The position numbers were made by a program, and so were the translations under genes. A stretch of 64,000 bases of DNA from Ligula intestinalis (lineage: Eukaryota > Platyhelminthes > Cestoda > Diphyllobothriidea > Diphyllobothriidae), in assembly GCA_036362985.1 (NCBI GenBank), contig JAYGXS010000003.1, positions 34,389,510 through 34,453,509 of the forward strand, in the 5' to 3' direction. Each line of letters opens with the position of its first letter. Position 1 is the first letter of the stretch. The notes beneath the pieces are model-generated. The model did no database searches. It had not been told where the DNA came from and saw only the letters and a list, made by a program, of their open reading frames with translations. This document shows, in pieces, positions 33,834-46,500 of this stretch.

Positions 33834-34322
33834 ATGAAATTCGTCATCCTCTGCGCTCTCATCGTCGTGGCTTCGGCCCACTACGTCCCATCCTACCACA
33901 AGGGTGGCTACGGCTACGGCAGTGGCAAAGCCGCTTTCAAGGGCGACATCTACTTCGATGGCTGCTACGAAACGACCTGCCACAAAGACGGCTTTGACGG
34001 TTACGGCTGCCACGCTGGCCGCTGCTCCTACATCTGCCACCCCAGGGGCTGCTACGAGGCCCACGCCTACTCCCAGACCAGTGGTGAGAGCTGGGGCGAA
34101 CAGGAGGGCCACGGCAGACGCTTCGAAAAGGAGGCTTCCCAAGGTCAGAGCCAGTACAAGGGTCACGTCGCATTCAGCGGTCGCGTAGACTTCTCCGGCT
34201 GCACATCGGAACACTGCCACAGCGGTGAGTACGAGGGCTACCACTGCCACGACGGCCATTGTGCCACCGTCTGCAAGGGCAGCGAATGCCACGAGGAGCA
34301 GGAGTACGGATACGGTTACTAA
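33834..34322 (+). CDS. Secreted twelve-cysteine Gly/Tyr/His-rich protein, copy 3
   Basis: An intronless 162-codon gene whose protein is identical to that of copy 2 and differs from copy 1 only at residue 12. At the nucleotide level it is closer to copy 1 (about two differences) than to copy 2 (about four), so the three copies do not form a simple tree. It carries the same signal peptide, two six-cysteine repeats, dibasic linker and Tyr/Gly tail. A LINE fragment lies about 370 bp downstream. Confidence 0.85.
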   Translation: MKFVILCALIVVASAHYVPSYHKGGYGYGSGKAAFKGDIYFDGCYETTCHKDGFDGYGCHAGRCSYICHPRGCYEAHAYSQTSGESWGEQEGHGRRFEKEASQGQSQYKGHVAFSGRVDFSGCTSEHCHSGEYEGYHCHDGHCATVCKGSECHEEQEYGYGY

Positions 34323-34351
34323 AGGTAGCAATCCAGTTGTGAAGATAAGTT

Positions 34352-34357
34352 AATAAA
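34352..34357 (+). terminator. Poly(A) signal, gene copy 3
   Basis: aataaa about 30 bp after the stop. The conserved 3' flank extends to about 34460, where it shares gcgaaggcgactgcaatg with copy 2. Confidence 0.75.
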
Positions 34358-34689
34358 TGACCAAAAACTAATCCTCTGTCTTTGCTACTGTTAGTAATTA
34401 GGGGGAGCATAGACTGTGTTCAATAGGCGGTGTCATGGCTATTTTGCGAAGGCGACTGCAATGCAAGCCGCTTTCAAGTCAACGACAAAGTGTTTGAAAA
34501 AATGAAGCATAATACACGGGATATTTTAATAGGGGCGCAATTCCGAATGCATGTTGAATGATCTGCGACCAAAAAGAATGCGGCTAGTCATGATCAAATG
34601 AAAGAAAAGAAGTATGAACCACTCCTCCGTTAAATTTAGCAAAGCTGGTACTGGACTCACGCTGTTAGTAAAATATACTGCTCTCTGTT

Positions 34690-35045
34690 GTCGACAACAG
34701 GCCAGCCACATCTTCCAAAAGGCTTTCGATAGCGTGCCTCACCAATGCCTTCTTTACAAATTCAGCCGCACAGGAGGGAAAACTTCTGACTTGGTTACAA
34801 AACTTCCTAATCAACGCACTCAAGCGGTCTGTGTCAGTGGCAAGCAGTCGGCGGCGGTTGCAGCTGAAAGCGGCGTTACCCAAGGCTCCGTCCTCCATCC
34901 TACTCTGTTCAGTATTTCCTTCAACGGATGTGTCAGCTAACTGGATTTTGATATCGCCATTTTTGCGGTAGATATCGAACTTTAGAGCATCATCCGAACT
35001 GCAGCTACGAAGACCATTTTCAGGCAAACCTAAGCCGACTCCAAA
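34690..35045 (+). mobile_element. LINE reverse transcriptase fragment
   Basis: Encodes the RT palm start and finger of a non-LTR element: FQKAFDSVPHQCLLYKFSR (motif A region with the D of KAFD), then SGVTQGSVLHPTLFSI (motif B region, G-x-x-QGS). A degraded continuation runs to about 35045, where the next catalytic box (normally FADD) is altered. It is a third LINE type, distinct from those at 1.3 and 12.8 kb. Confidence 0.7.
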
Positions 35046-35099
35046 ATAGTCAAAAAGACTAGCTCTTAGCAGGCACTAAAATTCCGCATGTTATGCGTT

Positions 35100-37530
35100 C
35101 AGGACTGCTGTCTAGTATCAAGAGATTTCTTTGAGGTCATCCTCTCAATTAAAGTGTGACTGGGGTCAAGCTTGGCACTTGGGATTTCTTTTTCTCAAAT
35201 GTGGTCAACGCTTGGAGTTGTCTCTGAAGCTCGTTATGTCCGCATCCTGGGTTGATTTTAAGCGGAAACTGGACCGATATAATAGTGCGCTCTATAATAC
35301 CATCCGATCGGTGTCACCCTGACGCTCGTAGTGTAATTATTGTTAGTATAATTGTTACACTCCAGTAAAGTTTGTTTATGGAATATTTTACTATACAGAA
35401 TACATCGCCTACGCTTTATTACCATCATATTCAGGCGAAGGTTCCCCCCCCCACCCCATTTTAACCTTATCCGAACTGCGACGATCCCGTCAGCGGTGGA
35501 ATCTACCGCAACTTGCGACCGTAGTTTACGCGGCCCCTAAGGGTTCTCGCTCATGTCGACTCGCGATGGACGGTCATGGCGGATGCTGCTGTTCTCATCC
35601 CCTTGTCAGTGGACTCTGCAGTCAGCAAGGGAGTAGCTGGCTGTATCTCCCACACTTCAGTAATGATCTCAGTGACGTCTACAATCCCCTCCCCGTTTCA
35701 ACCTAGCGTACCGTCTCCCTAGTAGCGAAAGTGATTTCTTCTAAAAAAATCCCAAGGAGTCTCTTCATTGTCTGCTTCTTTTTCTTTGTTCCGCCCCATT
35801 GGCATAGCCAGTAAGCTGAGGTACTATTTTTGATAACACAACATGCATGTAAACACACTGAGAGTTCAGAGGTACACAACCACAGTTCGTTCAAATAAAG
35901 TTAACGGACCAAAAGGTTATCAGTGTGAGATATTGGCCGTTACCGACCGATATTTATGCTATGTATAAGAATGGATGACTCAACTGTCTAATTTTATGCA
36001 AAAGGTGACAATACTGTGTGCTGGTGACCACCTATTCATGCTGTCGAGGGTCTATGTTATTCCTTCTTGCTTAGTCATCTAACTGAAATTCGTAGGAGTT
36101 GAAATCGTTTGCAGTTCCCGTCTTCTGGTATTCTTCCGTATCAGGTAATCTCGGGTATGCCCATCGGAGGAAGAATCTAGTGTTGTGACGGCTTTTGAAG
36201 TCTGGAACATTGCGGAATCGATTAACTGGTGCATTTTCATTCTGGCAGGCCTATGCTGTTGGTATCAACAATATAGGAAGCCGATGCATGCGCTGTGCCT
36301 GCATATAATCGGTCTGATAAAAGGGTTGCTCTTCCTTGATCTCCAGCCTACTGCCAGATCCTGTGCCCAGCCTCCAGCATGATTGAGACATCCCTCTCGT
36401 CGAAGTATGGTTATTCCTTAAAATTCGAATCCCCACTGCTTAGTTCACTCCTATGAGTCTAAACTGCGATTTTTTAACTTTAGTTTCGAATGGAGAGACT
36501 GAGGCAAATATCTAGTTGACAGTGCCAGCGCCCAGCCAATTCGAGCATATATTTGTCGCACAAATTAATGACGTAGGCTAAGCGGAAGAATTTCGCCGGA
36601 TAGAAACACGCAACAACTGAGATCTCCGAATAATTTTAAGTGGTGCGCCACAATAAAAAATTAAAGTCCGTTGAATATTAGATGAATTTGATCTCCGATT
36701 CACAGTATCTCTCATTTTCATGGCGATTTACGCGACCACGCAGGACAGAGACTAGCAAGAGTAATTGACATAGAAAATTACCGAAAAGAATTAAAGCAGG
36801 GCTCTGACTGTCATATCAAGCAAAGCAAACATTACAGCGATTTCTCTAGTCCATGTGATACAATGGTCAGATATTTCGTTCGGTTATGTGGTCAGCCTGA
36901 TTTCCAACATCTACGATTGACAGATTTGGTGGTCATACACATTTCTTTACTGCCGAGGCAACGCACGCGCACGGCGGTACTTAGAGGAGGAACACAGTAA
37001 CTGAGGTCTCCGAACGTATGCGGAGAATTGGCTGTGAACGACCGACTTTGAAAGAGCTGTGGGGATCTGATTTACCACAACATAACTCACGCGCCGACCT
37101 CTGTTGCTCCTAGAAACTACGCTCTTCATTCACCTGTTGTTGGACTGATTACCAAGAAGTGAAAAAATAGAAGCAAAAACAACCAGACTGGATGCAGAAT
37201 ATAGATGAACGACCATGACCGGCGTAAGATTAACGCAGCAGACGTAAAATAAATTAATTTGTTATAGACCCACGTCTCGGCACCCTCATCCTCTTACTGG
37301 CACAAAAATGTAGAACAATGAGATAGCATTTGATAATTGTCAGGCATAAAAATCTTACATTGACCGCACATATAAAGTTAGAACATGTAACATCAAGTAA
37401 AAGTGAAAAAGTAATAGACTGCACTAGGAGGTTAGAAAAAAATAGGCTCTGACACAATCGGGAGTGAGCACACTTGGGCGAATAGGACGTTGAAAGACTG
37501 TGAAAAACGACCGCTTCTTGCCGTGCTAAA
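35100..37530. other. Intergenic between the gene cluster and POLQ
   Basis: No gene is recognised. A C-run lies at 35442-35450. The region just below 37533 should hold the POLQ 3' untranslated region. Confidence 0.4.
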
Positions 37531-37532
37531 AG

Positions 37533-40500
37533 TCACCAGTCTACGGGCTGCAGTTCAGACCAACGTGGGCCGGCTTTAATCTTCACGGGCAGAGGCACAG
37601 TCATGTTGAACTTTAAACCGGCCGAGGAAAGACAGTGTCGAAGCGCGCTCGAAAAGCGTGGAGCAGCAGCCGCTGGCCCAACCTACAACGACGGAGAATA
37701 AAACTATTTACTGCCTGCTAGAGTAGGGCAACTATCGTTATCAACTTCAAAAAGGGCAGCATTACAACCTCGTAGATCAGTTCGTCGTGGAGGTGAAGTA
37801 CCATGTTGCACAGAGAAGGTTTTGGTTCTTCGCTTGAGGAGAGCAGTTGCCGAACTGCTTTATCTACCTCCAGCATACCAGCCTTGACCACATCAGCGGC
37901 ACTTCCCTGCACTGCGCTGTTAACAGCCTGCCGTTCAGCCTAGGAACGAAAGAAGAAATGAGAGATTAAGAAGCGCTATTTAGATTTGTGAACTGAAGGA
38001 AGTGCTTGTCTCCGAAAGCAGAACGAAAGACCGATTTGAAGCAAACTGAGTCAACAAAACGTCTTCAAAGGAAGAAAATCATGAAGAAGTAGAGGGGGGG
38101 GACACCTTTGCGATAGCACAGGCGAGGGCAGGCTTCACTATGCCTGTATCAGTGAAAGGACGAGGAGGAGGACAGCTCGTTGTGGTCGGCTTATCCACCT
38201 CCGCCAATGGTTCGTCGCAGGAGTCCTTTGAGGTGGAGCCAGTTAGACCGGCGAGGAATCGCGAGCGCCCAACGACTGTGCTTACTCGGTTTGTCTTGTG
38301 AGCAGATTGGACTGTTTGTCGAATAAAATTTGACACACCTGAAGGAGAGAGGGGTTGAACGTGATAGTCACATTTGCTTATTAAAATAAAACAAGTGGAA
38401 ACTGCAACGATCGGGTATGTGGCCCAACCTGGTAAATACTTCTAAGAAATAACTATTTATGTCATTTGGGGAGGCTTGAATTAACCCCCCTTCCATTTCG
38501 CTAATTCACCGCCACCTCTCCCTTAAGCTTTACGAGTGAGATTAGCGTCCGGCTTCAGTACTTTAGAATTAGAGTGAAGTTAAGGCTAGCAGTGTTATCT
38601 TACATTCAGGCGCGGCTTCCACGAGAGGCAGAGTAACGTAAGTTAACATATTCACGAGGTTTCTTGGGTATGTTGAATACAGGCGGGACCCCAACAGCCG
38701 CTTGGATTCTTTGTTCGAGGTTGTTTCCTTTAACACTTTGGCTCAAAAGCCTAGTCACAACGCAGTGGTGGCAGGCAAATCTATTTAATGGCGGTTCACC
38801 ATCACCATGTCACAGTGATGTCATTGGGCCTCGTGGCATTTTGTAAGGCAATCGGTGCGCCAGAACTCAGCCCTCCGCGCCCTGGTAACACTCTCGTTGA
38901 TGTGTCCGCGACTGCTCGTTCGCCAGACCCGGGAGCCTGCTTATTTCGCGGCTAACCTTCGCTCAAGGCCGTGCCATCATCCGCCACACGTGGACACGCC
39001 AGGTAGCCAGCAGCTAGGCTAACGGGTAACCCACCTTTCCGCGGGGAGGGGTACCGTCTTTTACATCATTCAGGCCGGCTAGATCCGGCATGATCACAGC
39101 CGTAGCAAGTACAAGTACAAGAGGGCCGGAGTTGACGATATATGCCCTTTACTTTCTCCGCCAATTCGACTGGCCATCACCAGCTGAGATCAGTTGGCCT
39201 GGAAGATCTCACCAAAGCAATCGGTTCACTTTCTTTCCACTCGTTTTCAGCTCCTTATTTCTAGAACTTAAAAGTAGCCGCCATCGTTTCTGCGGTTTAC
39301 TCATGTATTGAAACAAGTAAATATCGTAAATGTAAGGTTTAATCTTGTGCATCACGAAAACAGCCATACCTAAGTTGTATTAGTTGGTTTGGCAGATTTA
39401 GTTAATTTAGTTGACCCATTGTGAAAAGTCTCGCGGCATTCGGCGGGATTCGAACCCGCATAGGAGAGTGGCCTTTTAGCCCAGCCAACGCTCTACGCAC
39501 TTGAGCTACAAACGCCCGCTTCACGCCATGAGTTGAATCACACTTGGATCGATATTACCCGCTCAACTTTTCGCTCATATGGAATCCACCAATACGGGAG
39601 CAAGTTGACTGCCCAAGCAGGATTTCCTAAGCAATCATCTAGAATCCACCAGAATGACTAGAAGGCTGACTTAATTATTAAGTTGGTTTGGCAGATTTGC
39701 TTAATTTGAGTTGACCCAAGTGTGAAAAACTCTAGGCATTTGGCGGGATTTGAACCCGCGCATCAGAGAAAGCCTTTGCCGGAGGCTAATGCTCTACCCA
39801 CTTGAGCTACAAACGCCCGCTTCACGCCATGAGTTTAATCACACTTGGATCGGTATTACCCGCTCAACTTTTCGCTCATATGAAATCCACCAATACGGGA
39901 GCAAGTTGACTGCCCGAGCAGGATTTCCAAAGCAATCATCTAGAATCCACCAGAATGACTAGTAGGCTGACTTAATTATTAAGTTGGTTTGGCAGATTTG
40001 CTTAATTTGAGTTGACCCAATTGCGGGTCGCGTGGGAAGGGCTCACACGGTTGCCACCTCGTGCGAGGAGTTCGGCCTCGTCAAACTTGTAAATATGGCC
40101 GGGTCCCGTCGATTGAGCTGTAACCTGAGAGTATGTGCAATTATCAAGCCCGCATCCGACATGGACAAAAACATTGTGGCAATTCATGAGCCGCCACCGC
40201 CTCAATTAGGACCACAAGCGATGGCTGCAGGAACTGATAATTATAGTACGCATGCGGGTGACGGCTAAGAACTATAAATACCGTGCAATCTGTGCATGTA
40301 TCAGCCTTATCTGCGCATGTATCCGACTTCTTAACGATTACCTATGATTAAGGATTCTCGACAGAATCCGAAACGTTATGAGAATAAAACTCTTGTTCCA
40401 GTGCTCGCTTTTTTTCGTCTGAACTGTTTCCTGGAACTCGCATATTCAATCCTATCGGCAGAATGAAGTGCATAGTGCTTATGAAAAAAAAGAGACTCGA

Positions 40501-43500
40501 CATTAGGACAGCAATACTTTCGAAATTTTAATGGGCACCCATGTACCTACTGCCACTGTGGTAGCCTGAAAGAAAAGCCATGGCTAAACCTTAAACGTAA
40601 AGAAACCCTGTTCTATTAAGTCTAATCGATATTCCGCTATGTTACTAATACCTTAAAGCAAGGAATTGGGCGTTATTGTGCCGATTTTAGCTAGCCGTGA
40701 CTTGCTCAACGTTCTCTCATAAAGGTATCACACATAGGAAGATTCTGTTTATACTGAAGACGAGAAGAGTTATTGCTAGGGATGTGTCCATTCCCACGAT
40801 TACTCTGTAAGAAAACGCCTAACAGATGCATAGCCTGCGCAAGCGGCGCGCACAGCAGGCTTTCGATCGGCCACCGGCAGCAAACACAAATTGCAGTCAC
40901 TCAATCGATTAATTCCAAATTTAATCACACCAATCACGCCAGCAGGCAAAAACTGATTGGCCCATCGTTTGTTCCCTAATTCTGTTGGACCTGATACACG
41001 GCTCTTACTTGCTGTACCGTGTTTGTTACAGTAAACTTCTCCTTCCTTCGGCCAACCCGACTTCTCTCTGTCTCACTCTTACGGGCTCCTTGCCTCGGCG
41101 TTTGATTAAGTAAGCAGTACCAGGCGGGTCATAACAATTTGGCGACGCAGTCTTTCATTCTACAATGGAGGAATTGTGCGCGGACTTGAAGCTGATGTTG
41201 CAACAGAAACTGAAGCTGATGGAAATCCTCACCACCAAAATATCCACCCCCTCCACGGAGCAATCGAGTTCTGCTGGTGGCTTGCAATCCGTCGACTCCA
41301 TAGCCAACAACATCACCGAATTGTTTTATGACCCGCAGGCCCAGATTACCTTTGACTCCTGGTACAAACGATACGAGGATTTATTCTCTGTCGATCTGGC
41401 TGCCCAAAAAGATGCATGGAAGGTACGACTCCTCTTTTGCAAACTGGGTTCAGCCGAGCACGAACACTACACGAACTTCATTTTGCCCAAGAATACAAGA
41501 GGCATTTCCTTCGCGGACACGCTGAAGACATTGTCGCAGATCTTTGGTGAGCAGGCTTCACTGCTAAACACCCGATTCCAGTGTCTCGAGCTGTGCAAAC
41601 GGGAATCTGACGATTGCATAACGTATGCCGGCATTGTGAATCGCGAGTGTGGGCGTTTTAAACTCGGCTCTCTAACCGAAGACCAGTTTAAATTTCAAGC
41701 ACGATTCGGCCATGGTCCAAGGCGCTTCGACTGCTGGCTCCGTGAATGCGGTCGCAACAGCTAAGCCACCCCTGGCAAGGCGGCCCGAGCCAGCTCCCAA
41801 GCCAGCCCCCAAGGCGAAGTCCCCGCCCTCTCCTTGTCGGCACTGTGGCGCTTGGCATTTCCATCGGGACTGCACATTTCGGCAACATCGCTGCCAGAAA
41901 TGTAACCAGGTGGGGCACCATGATGGGTTCTGCCGACCTTCACCTTGCGCAAGCAAGTCCGCCTCCGCCAATTCCAACGCCAAGCGCCGTCCCAAGCCAA
42001 AGATCAAGTCCTATCCTCAGTCTCCCGGCCATTCTCTCAGTCTATCGACCACACTTCAGGCTAACACAGCTGATCGCCGGAAGTTCGTTGACCTATCTAT
42101 CAATAGTCATGCTGTTCGCCTACAAGTGGACACTGCATCTGATATCACAATCATCTCTGAGACTCTCTGGCAGTCACTTGGCGCCCCCACTATGCAGCAG
42201 ACTTCTCAGTCCGCCACAAGTGCGTGCAGCGGCCTTGTCCAGTTAATGGGGCAACTGCAGTGCGGTGTTTCCGTCCGCGGCAATAACACTACTGCTACTT
42301 GCTACATCACCAAGTCCAACCTCAATATCCTTGGCCTCGATTGGATCGAACAACTTGGCTTGGTTGATTTGCCTCTCCGCCTTGTTTGCAGTCAAGTGCA
42401 GACTCCGGCTATACTCGCAGCCCCTGACAACGACATTTCACAGGCTGCCCAGATGCCTGCTCTTCAATCGGCAGATCCGTGGCAAAATCCGGATAGGCCT
42501 TGGTCTCGTGTGCACCTCGACCTCGTTGGCCCACTCGACGGTGTCACTTACCTAATCGTGGTCGACGCCTACTCAAAGTGGCCCGAGATTGCACAGCTCT
42601 AGCCGGCAACCGCCTCTGCTACCATCGCCTCCCTAAGGCACATCTTAAGCCAACATGGTCTACCGGATGTCCTAGTGTCGGATAATGGCTCGGAATTTAC
42701 CTGATCGATCTTTGAGGATTTCTGCCGCCAACACCACATCCAGCACCTGCGCTCCCAGCCCTACCATCCCCAATCCAACGGTCAGGCTAAGCGCTTTGTC
42801 GACACCTTCAAACGAGCCCTGTTGAGAACTCGTGGGGAGGGAACTACGGACGAGATACTCCAGGCCTTCCTGCTCTCCTACAGGACCACCCCTAACGCGG
42901 CGTCTCCCCCGCCGAATCCTTTATGGGCCGAAAACTTCGAACGAAGTTCCTTGCGCTGCTGCCTACTAATCTTTCATCCCCACAGCCACTTTCACCTGTC
43001 TTTCGTGGCAAGCTCTCCGTCGGAACACCGGTCTTTGTTCTGACTACCGGGCAGGGTTTCCAGACTGGATTGAGGGGATTATAACAGCACACAGAGGCAG
43101 CATGCTGTTTGACGTCTCTGTCGGTGATGACACTTGGGTTCGTCACCACAATCAGATCCGACGGCGGCCGTGCAGCAATCAAACCGGACCTAAATCAGGC
43201 GTTTCACTGCCCCTCGACATCCTGTTGGACGCTTTTGCTATTCTAGCGGACCAATTAGTCCCCGAATCGACCTCTGCAGCCTCTTCGGAAGTACCGCCTT
43301 CAGAACTAGTTCCTTGCCCCACACCGGTAGACCTGAAACCGCCCACAACACGCCGGACCAACCGTGCTCGCCAAAGTCCGCGGCGCTTACAGGTCAATCC
43401 ACGCCCCCAGCGGTACCGACATACTTGAAGGGGAGGTGCTGGGGATGTGTCCATTCCCACGATTACTCTGTTAGCATACGCCTACCAGATACATAGCCTG

Positions 43501-46500
43501 CGCAAGCGGCGCGCACAGCAGGCTTTCGATCGGCCACTGGCAGCAAACATAAATTGCAGTCACTCAATCGATAATTCCAAATTTAATCACACCAATCACG
43601 GCAGCAGCCAAAAGCTGATTGGCCCATCGTTTGTTCCCTAATTCTGTTGGACCTGATACACGGCTCTTACTTGCTGTACCGTGCTTGTCGCAGTAAACTT
43701 CTCCTTTCTTCGGCCAACCCGACTTCTCGCTGTCTCACTCTTACGGGCTCCTTGGCTGGGCGTTTGATTAAGTAAGCAGTACCAGGCGGGTCATAACAGT
43801 TATGACCTTTATAAATAGGCAAATATGGAGACATCATTGGAAAGCCTACTGATGCAAGAATGCGTGAAGAGTCATGCCCTTAGATTAAAAAAATATTGAA
43901 TTGAAAACAAAACTACCAAGGTCATTACCAGTAACTTTGACTAGGAATTTAAATTCATGACACAGAACAGGAACAGTCGGAAGGGCCTATACGGCCAGTG
44001 AAGACCTGAAAATTTAAAACCGTCCTACGTATCAGCGAAAAGACTCCCTACTGGGTTGTGTGCACATCTCAGAGGTTGCATTTATCGGGAACCATATAGT
44101 AACAGCATGAAACAACTGCAACTCACCTGGAAAAGCCCGCATAAAGTCGTCAATAATGGATTGCGCCACGGACACCGCGATGTCTCTACTGGTGGCCAAC
44201 CCTTGAGCACCCATGCCGTAGATGATGGCGTAACACAAATGTTTGGCGTTCTGTCTTTCCTCCTCATTTATGGACTCCACATCCGGACGTTTTAGCCAGT
44301 GAGCAGCGAGCTTTAAAAATGCCAAACAAAGGGGTGCTTATGAAAAGGAGAATATAGTGGTGCCCGTCTTTCATATATGCCCGAAGGATAAAATGGCAAG
44401 AGGCTGCGTGCAGTCAAGCAGTTTTGAGTACAAGCCCAAAAAGTAACAAGAGCTGCTATTTTTAGTTCATCGGCTATCCTCAATCAGTCATAACCTAAAA
44501 TTGAAAAAAACCAATGCAAAACTGAACACTAAATTCGGTCCCACAATCCAAGTACATGAATACACGCCACTTGCAGCACATTTACTCGCCCTTATCGCAG
44601 TCAACAGACTGTGTAACAGCCACTACGACATTACAGGTGCTGATATGAGAACGCTCCTCTCGTCAACACGAACATAAAGCAAATTCAACCAAGATGCATG
44701 GACCCCGATTCGTCAGACAGCGATGGTATATCGTGGTTTAGTGGATGGAATGATGGAAATCTCCAGCCACCACTTCAAGACACTAGTTTAGGGTTCTAAA
44801 CTGTCGTGTAGTAAAGGTGTTATGGCTGGTGGTCATTAATGGGAGACAGGGTAGCAGCTAGCAACATCGATGCATCGTTCAACGAGACTGCTTATTTCAC
44901 AGCCAGACTGCTGAAGGCAAGTTTACTATGAGTCATCTGTGAAGGCTTTGGATGGTTAACGGTTGGCCCCCGTCTCCCCCGATCATTGGTAGAAAATAAG
45001 GTAAAAACTAAGTCAGAAATTGGTCATTCCGTAATTCATCATCCTTGTCAGTAGCGCCTTTCGGTGTAGTTTGTTCATAGTTGTGCAAGGGTGTACTACA
45101 TGTACATGTTACGCCTGCGATCATGCCTAATATGGGCGAACACGATGATGTCACGAACTGTACCTCTTCACGCGTGACGATCATCGGCAACAGAGCTTGG
45201 CACTCCGACCAATAGCCGCCGCCAGCGACGTAGCCTGAATACCGAAGGCACAAAAACCACTCCGATCCCTTGGAGAACTGCCTCAAACCCCTTCTTCGAC
45301 GCCCCAAACTGGATAACGGCACTGAATCGAGGGCAAAAATACTGAGCTCATGAGGTGACGACTAGAACGCGCTCAAGCTACTTCAGACTTTTTTTGAATG
45401 GCGTGGGATATGGTTGCGCTCTTCTCACAGTAAATGTAGACTACCTCATTTGAGACCAAGTCCGCGTACTTTACTCGAGGGATGGTTCTCATACAGTACT
45501 GGCCAAATACCTCCAGTTTTCGTTCAGCTTCCACGCGGTTATGGAGAAGCCGGCGAGAGATCCAGATCACGGCCGCAAAGCTAATCAGAAAGCTTGCATT
45601 TCACCGTACGACCAAACCAAATTAGCAAACACCACTTCAAACGAATTCACACGCATAAAAAACGAAAACACACTGTTCTTTTAGCAAACAGTTAAGCATC
45701 AATGGATTCCAAATCAGAAGACAGGCGCATAACGTTGCCGAACGGACACCACTCCAGACATTCTTTCTACCAAGTGCATAGAAAGGGTCATGAGGACAGA
45801 GTATATCTTGCCAAGGAAGACTTAAGGAGAACAAGCCAATTTTAAAGTCATTAAAAGGCACTTACACATTTGAAAGCGTCCGCAGTATTGGGCGAATTAC
45901 CCTGAGGGTTGAGCAGCCGAAGGAGATCCTCATCGCCACTCAAGTGAGCGAGAATCCGCAGCTCTAGGTGGGAGAAATCGGCCGAAACGAGCAGGTTGCC
46001 CTCAGCGGCTGCGAAGGCAGATCGGGGATTTAGCAGCTGATCGCAGCAAGTCAAGACAACGAGGTAGCAGAAGACGCAAAAGACAGAATACAAAAATCAG
46101 ATCACAATCAATAACTGTCAGAAGAGCAAAGAAGAAGCACGAAGAACACGAAGCACTTTCGACGGCAATGATAGTAACTTCAAGAACGATGTACTTTTGG
46201 AGTCAGTAAGCAGATACAACAAATGAGTGTCAAAGAAACACAACTCTTCTTCTATGTAAGACAACGGGGCACATTTCCTATCGAAGGAATTTTAGTGTCT
46301 TTCGAATACTCGAATAGATACCCCCAGACAGGGTGCTATTAGTGTTTTTCAGAGTTATGCAATGCTTAGCCACTCGTCTCACATACCAAAGACAACACTT
46401 CCTAACATAAAAACGACCTAATGTGGAGACTAGTGACTAGAACAGTCAAAAACTCGAGCCTACCGAAATGGCTCTGTCTGCAAATTAACAATCCAGTGAT

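Larger units (their letters stand above)
39383..40022 (-). repeat. Tandem 301-bp repeat carrying tRNA-like sequences
   Basis: Two full units and a partial third. The landmark ttgaccc recurs at 39411, 39711 and 40012. Each full unit contains on its minus strand a tRNA-like sequence with box A- and box B-like arms. A related single unit with an inverted end lies at 19.46-19.98 kb. Confidence 0.75.
40774..43798 (+). mobile_element. CsRn1-like Ty3/gypsy LTR retrotransposon, internally deleted
   Basis: A complete insertion with two LTRs, a gttat target duplication (40769-40773 and 43799-43803), a primer-binding site and a polypurine tract (gaaggggagg, 43427-43436). The internal part holds gag, zinc knuckles, a protease and an integrase relic, but the whole reverse transcriptase and RNase H are missing: the protease runs directly into integrase near 42440. 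It lies in a POLQ intron, antisense to the gene. It cannot move on its own. Confidence 0.9.

Noticed and set aside
39735..39816. Functional alanine tRNA gene
   Set aside because: The cloverleaf has extra bases before the anticodon stem, an abnormal variable region and no U33, and it sits in every unit of a tandem repeat. A tRNA-derived repeat fits better.
39383..40022. CRISPR-like array
   Set aside because: Repeats are about 301 bp, contiguous, and without unique spacers. The genome is eukaryotic.
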